Assembly (NCBI RefSeq): GCF_019649055.1
Contig: NW_026570224.1
Span: forward strand, 992,001 to 1,056,000
Direction of reading: 5' to 3'
Source: Paramacrobiotus metropolitanus
Lineage: Eukaryota; Tardigrada; Eutardigrada; Parachela; Macrobiotidae
DNA: 64,000 nt
Shown: piece by piece, positions 60,139 to 64,000 of the stretch
Position numbering within the stretch: the first letter of the stretch is position 1
Layout of the letters: the number at the start of each line of letters is the position of its first letter
Notes under the pieces: generated by a model
Seen by the model: only the letters and a program-made list of their open reading frames with translations
Told to the model about the DNA's origin: nothing
The model's database searches: none
Made by a program: the position numbers and the translations under genes

Positions 60139-62678
60139 ATGGAAACCGGCTACAGCCTTGCAGTGCAAAATGGGGAGCGTTCGCGATGTTTTTTCTTTCT
60201 TTTCGGAATAATTGTTGCAACGGTTATTACTTTGGAAGAAGTTGACAGTGTATTGTTCCCAAAGAACCACAATGCTCGTGATGAAACCAGTAACTTGAAA
60301 ACTTTTGCAAAAGGTCTCAAATATATACCGGATCCAGAAGCATCGATGAACGTGGTATGTGTTCCCAAATTAATATAGTAGATGCTAATACAGGCAGACA
60401 GTCCAAACATCGAAGACTACGAATTCCCGTGCTTTGAAAATGAAACATGATATAAAAGATTGAACTTGTATGCGTAGATTCAAGCACGTGTTTTTAATTT
60501 ATAGACAGAAATTATAAGGTATTATGGATATCCGGCAGAAGAATACAGGATTCAAGTGAGTGAATGTCTTGCAGTTTTTTTCCAGTTTGATTGCTAATGG
60601 CAGAATACGTAATCATAGGGTTGTAAATGGAACTGCGAAATTTTTTTCTTTTCAGACCGAAGACGATTATTTGATATACATTCAGCGGATTCCATTTGGT
60701 CGAAATGAAACATCGAAAAAAGAGCCATCAGAAAGACCGGTCATAGTTCTACAGCACGGTAAAAGGCTGTTTCACAACCACCGTAGAATTATTTGCATTA
60801 CTAGACAAAGTGAGCCTGATAATTAATAATTATTAAAACATTTTCCCAGTGCATTTTCGGATTCTGCCTCTGAAAGATCATTACTTTTTTGCAGGGTTGC
60901 TTTCGAGTAGTGCTCATTGGATAACGAACCTGCCCCATCAAAGCCTAGGTGAGAAATAACCATGCGAGTATGTAGTGGGGAAGGTTTCGTCGCGTCGAAC
61001 CAGGATTCGAATGTTTTGTTTGCACAGCTTTTATTTTGGCGGATGCTGGATATGATGTTTGGCTGGGAAATATGCGTGGGAACTTTTATGGCCTTGGTCA
61101 TCGAACTTACCCAATAACTTCAAAAGAATTTTGGGACTTTTCGTGAGTAAAGTAAATATTAAAAAAGAGCTGAATGGGATTAATGGAGTTTGCTGTCTGA
61201 AGGTTTGATGAGATGGCCCAGTACGATCTACCGGCAATAATTAACGAAGCAATACGTGTTTCCGGTCAAGACAAAGTTGTCTATATCGGCCACAGTCAAG
61301 GCACATTAATTGGCTTCGCTAAATTTTCCTCGGACCATTCACTGGCCAGAAAGGTCAAACTGTTTATCGCAATGGGGCCGGTAGGATTTCTGGGCCATAT
61401 AAAATCTCCTCCTTTGTTGCTGTTGGCTCCGTTTTCACGGGAACTTGCGGTGCGTGCGCTGTTAAACAAATAGACTGTTTAGCTCTTTCGTAGTACTACT
61501 GCAGTAAAAAACCTTAGCAGTAAACTCGGCTCGGACTTTCTTCGTCTCGCAGTTTATGTTCCGGTTGTTCGGATATCGAGACTTCCTCCCGGACTATCCT
61601 ATAATCAAATACCTTGGAAAAACCTTTTGCGAAGCACAGCCTGTTCCAACCGAGATCTGCGAAAATGTCCTCTTCTTGCTGTGCGGATACGACTTTGCCC
61701 AAACCAACTCGGTACGATATAATACTGCATGTCCTGCTTACGCTTTAACACTGGATGACATTCACGAATTTAATATCTACCCTAGAAGTACTCGTATAGA
61801 TATTCACTTACCGTAACAGCGATGGCGAGTGCAACTACATGTACAGGATTTTTTATAATACTGTATAATTTGATTCCAGTCTCGACTGGATGTGTATCTG
61901 GCTCATACTCCCGCGGGTAAGAAAACCTACCGCCTATCTCCAAATGTGCTTTTGTTAGGATGTTTATTAAAAATTAAATGGCGTATTTGCACAGGAACAT
62001 CTACACAGAACGTTCTGCATTTCGCTCAGCTGGTTCACAGTGACAAGTGAGTCGGATTTCTGATGTTTAAAGACTGTATACAAATTACAACCTACCAATA
62101 CGGGTAGCATGCGGAGCACAATTTATTGGTTCCCTTTTATTACGGAAGCACTTCACATAAAACCCAATAGAGCATTGGCTGAGGTCACCGTTTTTCCAGC
62201 ACTATCCGGCAGGTTTAGCTTAATTTTTTATCCGCTGATCGTTGCTGACTGATATACTGATCGTAACCATCTAACCACTATATTCAACAGATGCCAAATG
62301 TTTGATTTCGGTTCTGAAAAAGAAAATCTTAAGAACTACGGCACGCCCGTGCCACCTGAATATCCACTTCATAATCTGACGGTGCCGGTTGCACTGATGT
62401 ATGCTGACAACGATTGGCTTGCTACGCCGGTAGATGTCATGAGTGAGTTTTTGGCTCGATTAGTCTCAAAAATGCACTTTCAATTCAAAAGCCAGCCCGG
62501 TTCTAATTGTAAACCAGTTCTTCTATAAATCGTAGGGCTAGAGTCTACTATAACTTCCGTTGTCGACACGTATCGAGTGCCCTATGCAAAATGGAACCAT
62601 TTGGATTTCCTTTGGGGTATCGACGCCAACAAATATGTTTACCCTGAAGTATTCCGACTTCTTCGAACACACACCTAA
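60139..62678 (+). CDS. Acid lipase (lysosomal/gastric lipase family), copy 2
   Basis: Eleven exons give 442 aa: 60139-60354, 60505-60555, 60656-60758, 60895-60948, 61028-61142, 61203-61449, 61553-61711, 61880-61916, 61995-62046, 62291-62442, 62536-62678. The hydrophobic stretch [16 protein letters not shown] about 17 residues in acts as a signal peptide or signal anchor. Landmarks: [58 protein letters not shown], nucleophile elbow GHSQGT (Ser211, canonical), [10 protein letters not shown] (catalytic Asp), WNHLDFLWG (catalytic His). Several exons have exactly the same length as in copy 1 (51, 54, 159, 152). Copy 2 has no intron after MRGN or before VKLF, and one extra intron inside HTPAG/GTSTQN. 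This is a tandem duplicate with intron gain or loss. Confidence 0.93.
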
Positions 62679-64000
62679 AATTTTTAAATTACAAATTGAC
62701 TGTCAAACATTCGATACTGATTCGCGCGCGAATTTGCATGATAGTAAACATATTGAAAATAGCTCTACTGTATAATTTGTTTTCTTGCTTCGGCTTTACG
62801 TATAGCTTTGTGGTGAACGCCGACAATAAGAGTATATTTATCGTTAGTTGCTACTTATACGTGATGGGCAGTACTGACCGGAAATGATTGATATTTGTAC
62901 TGTACTCGTACATGCTGCATCTCCTCTAACTGGTGAAGTACAGTACTTTTTTAATTTTTGCTGATTGTGCAAGGTGAAATATAAACTGAAATTATGGGAA
63001 GACGTCAAGGCCACTTTGCAATGACTACCCTACTGTATGCTAGTAACGCTGTACAAGTATACTGTTTTATATAGTGTAATGTACATAGACCGGTAGACGC
63101 AGCCGGTTCAATCCACGGAATTTTCCGCCGTCTGCCAGCTGGGACCCTTGGTGTGGTAACGTCATGATAAGTTCTTATTCACAGTTCGTTTGTTGTTAAC
63201 CGGTTTAAACTTAAAAGGTTTTGTAACCGTTTGTTTTGGTTATCGTTTGCTCTTTACTGACTTTCTGAGTACTAAAATATCTATATGCAACAATTGGTTG
63301 CGGTTTGATATCTTTCGTATTCCTTTTATGCATGCAAGTAAGTACGAGTATCTGCATAAGCAGATGAGCCTTTCGAGGCAGTTGTTGAAGTATGATTCAG
63401 AAAGCCTGAAAGTTGATCATCATGATTTGTCCATCTGTGAATGTACTCTGAAATTCGAAGGATATTCTCACCATTACCAGTGACCACACATGCAGCAGAA
63501 AGTAGCAGAGAACGATATCGGAGCATCTTGATTTACCACTTTTGTTCCTAGACGATACCATACTGTTCGACATTTTGGTTTCGATGCTCGGGTGAAATTT
63601 GTACCATTTTTGACTGACAGGTGAACGTCTGCCGTTGCATTACAGCACAGCAGAGCCATCTGGGTCGCGATGCTTTTGCATTTGTATTGCATGTCTTTTT
63701 AATCGGTAATCATATTATTTTTAACGGAAATTATTTGTTTCTCAGTCGATCGCAAATTTCTGACCACTCGTGCAATGTGGGATCTATTCAGTTTTGAGCG
63801 CAACCGTTCATCGTGATAAAGCGTCGCTAAAAGCTCTTGCAGCAAAGATTGCGCAATACCTTCCACCCACAACGGCAACACTCGCTTCTAGCCTTATGCC
63901 AGCTTAAAAGCTTCCTTGGTTTGTGTTACTGTTGTGCTGTATTATGAAGTATCGCATCGGGGAGTTCAGTCTTTAAAGGACTGAAATCAGATACTTCTCT
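62679..64000. other. Right-hand end of window, no gene recognised
   Basis: About 1.3 kb downstream of lipase 2. Open frames on both strands (63190-63483 plus; 63326-63526, 63474-63692 and 63699-63881 minus) have no recognisable domain. The minus frame from 63526 begins MLRYRSLLLSAACVVTG, mildly signal-peptide-like, but no downstream exon supports it. Confidence 0.35.

Noticed and set aside
60985-61015. GTTCGAA/TTCGAAT pair resembling a tRNA B-box
   Set aside because: No matching A-box or cloverleaf around it, and it lies in a lipase intron.
63326-63881. Possible minus-strand secreted-protein gene at the right edge
   Set aside because: Only a weak signal-peptide-like start; no coherent exon chain or domain inside the window.

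Overview
This is nuclear DNA from a multicellular animal. Nearly every gene is cut by short GT-AG introns, and the proteins include animal-specific ones: a BMP-type Smad, an intersectin, a BRSK/SAD polarity kinase and collagen prolyl 4-hydroxylase alpha subunits. Introns are mostly 60-600 bp, gene spacing is about 0.4-3 kb, and several proteins are diverged. A compact-genome invertebrate fits, perhaps a tardigrade-like or other small ecdysozoan. That placement is inference with low confidence. I see no prokaryotic operon, viral gene, CRISPR array or intact transposase.

Layout. 0-4.1 kb: two tandem mitochondrial citrate carriers (the first lacks its 5' exons because of the window edge). 4.9-7.8 kb: selenocysteine elongation factor eEFSec. 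9.8-19.2 kb: an 18-exon BRSK/SAD kinase. 19.6-35.3 kb: three prolyl 4-hydroxylase alpha paralogues on the minus strand, with CIAO2A on the plus strand between the second and third. 37.0-38.4 kb: NF-YA. 39.2-40.4 kb, minus strand: a small coiled-coil protein, probably HAUS1. 40.8-44.6 kb: an intersectin-like RhoGEF locus carrying several lesions. 47.1-48.1 kb: an inhibitory-type serpin without a recognisable 5' part. 51.4-54.9 kb: a BMP-branch receptor Smad with an unusual C-terminus. 56.4-62.7 kb: two tandem acid lipases. The gaps hold at least four non-autonomous DNA-transposon-like elements with terminal inverted repeats.

The genes are mostly unrelated housekeeping or developmental loci. 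The clear local theme is tandem duplication (citrate carrier x2, P4HA x3, lipase x2). Exon boundaries were chosen by hand so that GT-AG sites, codon phase and family homology agree; total lengths divide by three in all complete models except where a frameshift is noted.

Most notable: (1) a 466-bp TA-flanked inverted-repeat element lies exactly inside the EF-hand half of an EH-domain exon of the intersectin-like gene, which also has a frameshift at the DH/PH junction and an internal C2 deletion; (2) the BMP Smad ends in S-D-T instead of S-S-x-S; (3) one P4HA has a single-base frameshift in a G6 run; (4) a near-perfect 55-bp fold-back palindrome sits in the HAUS1-like intron. I found no convincing wholly new multi-gene system.
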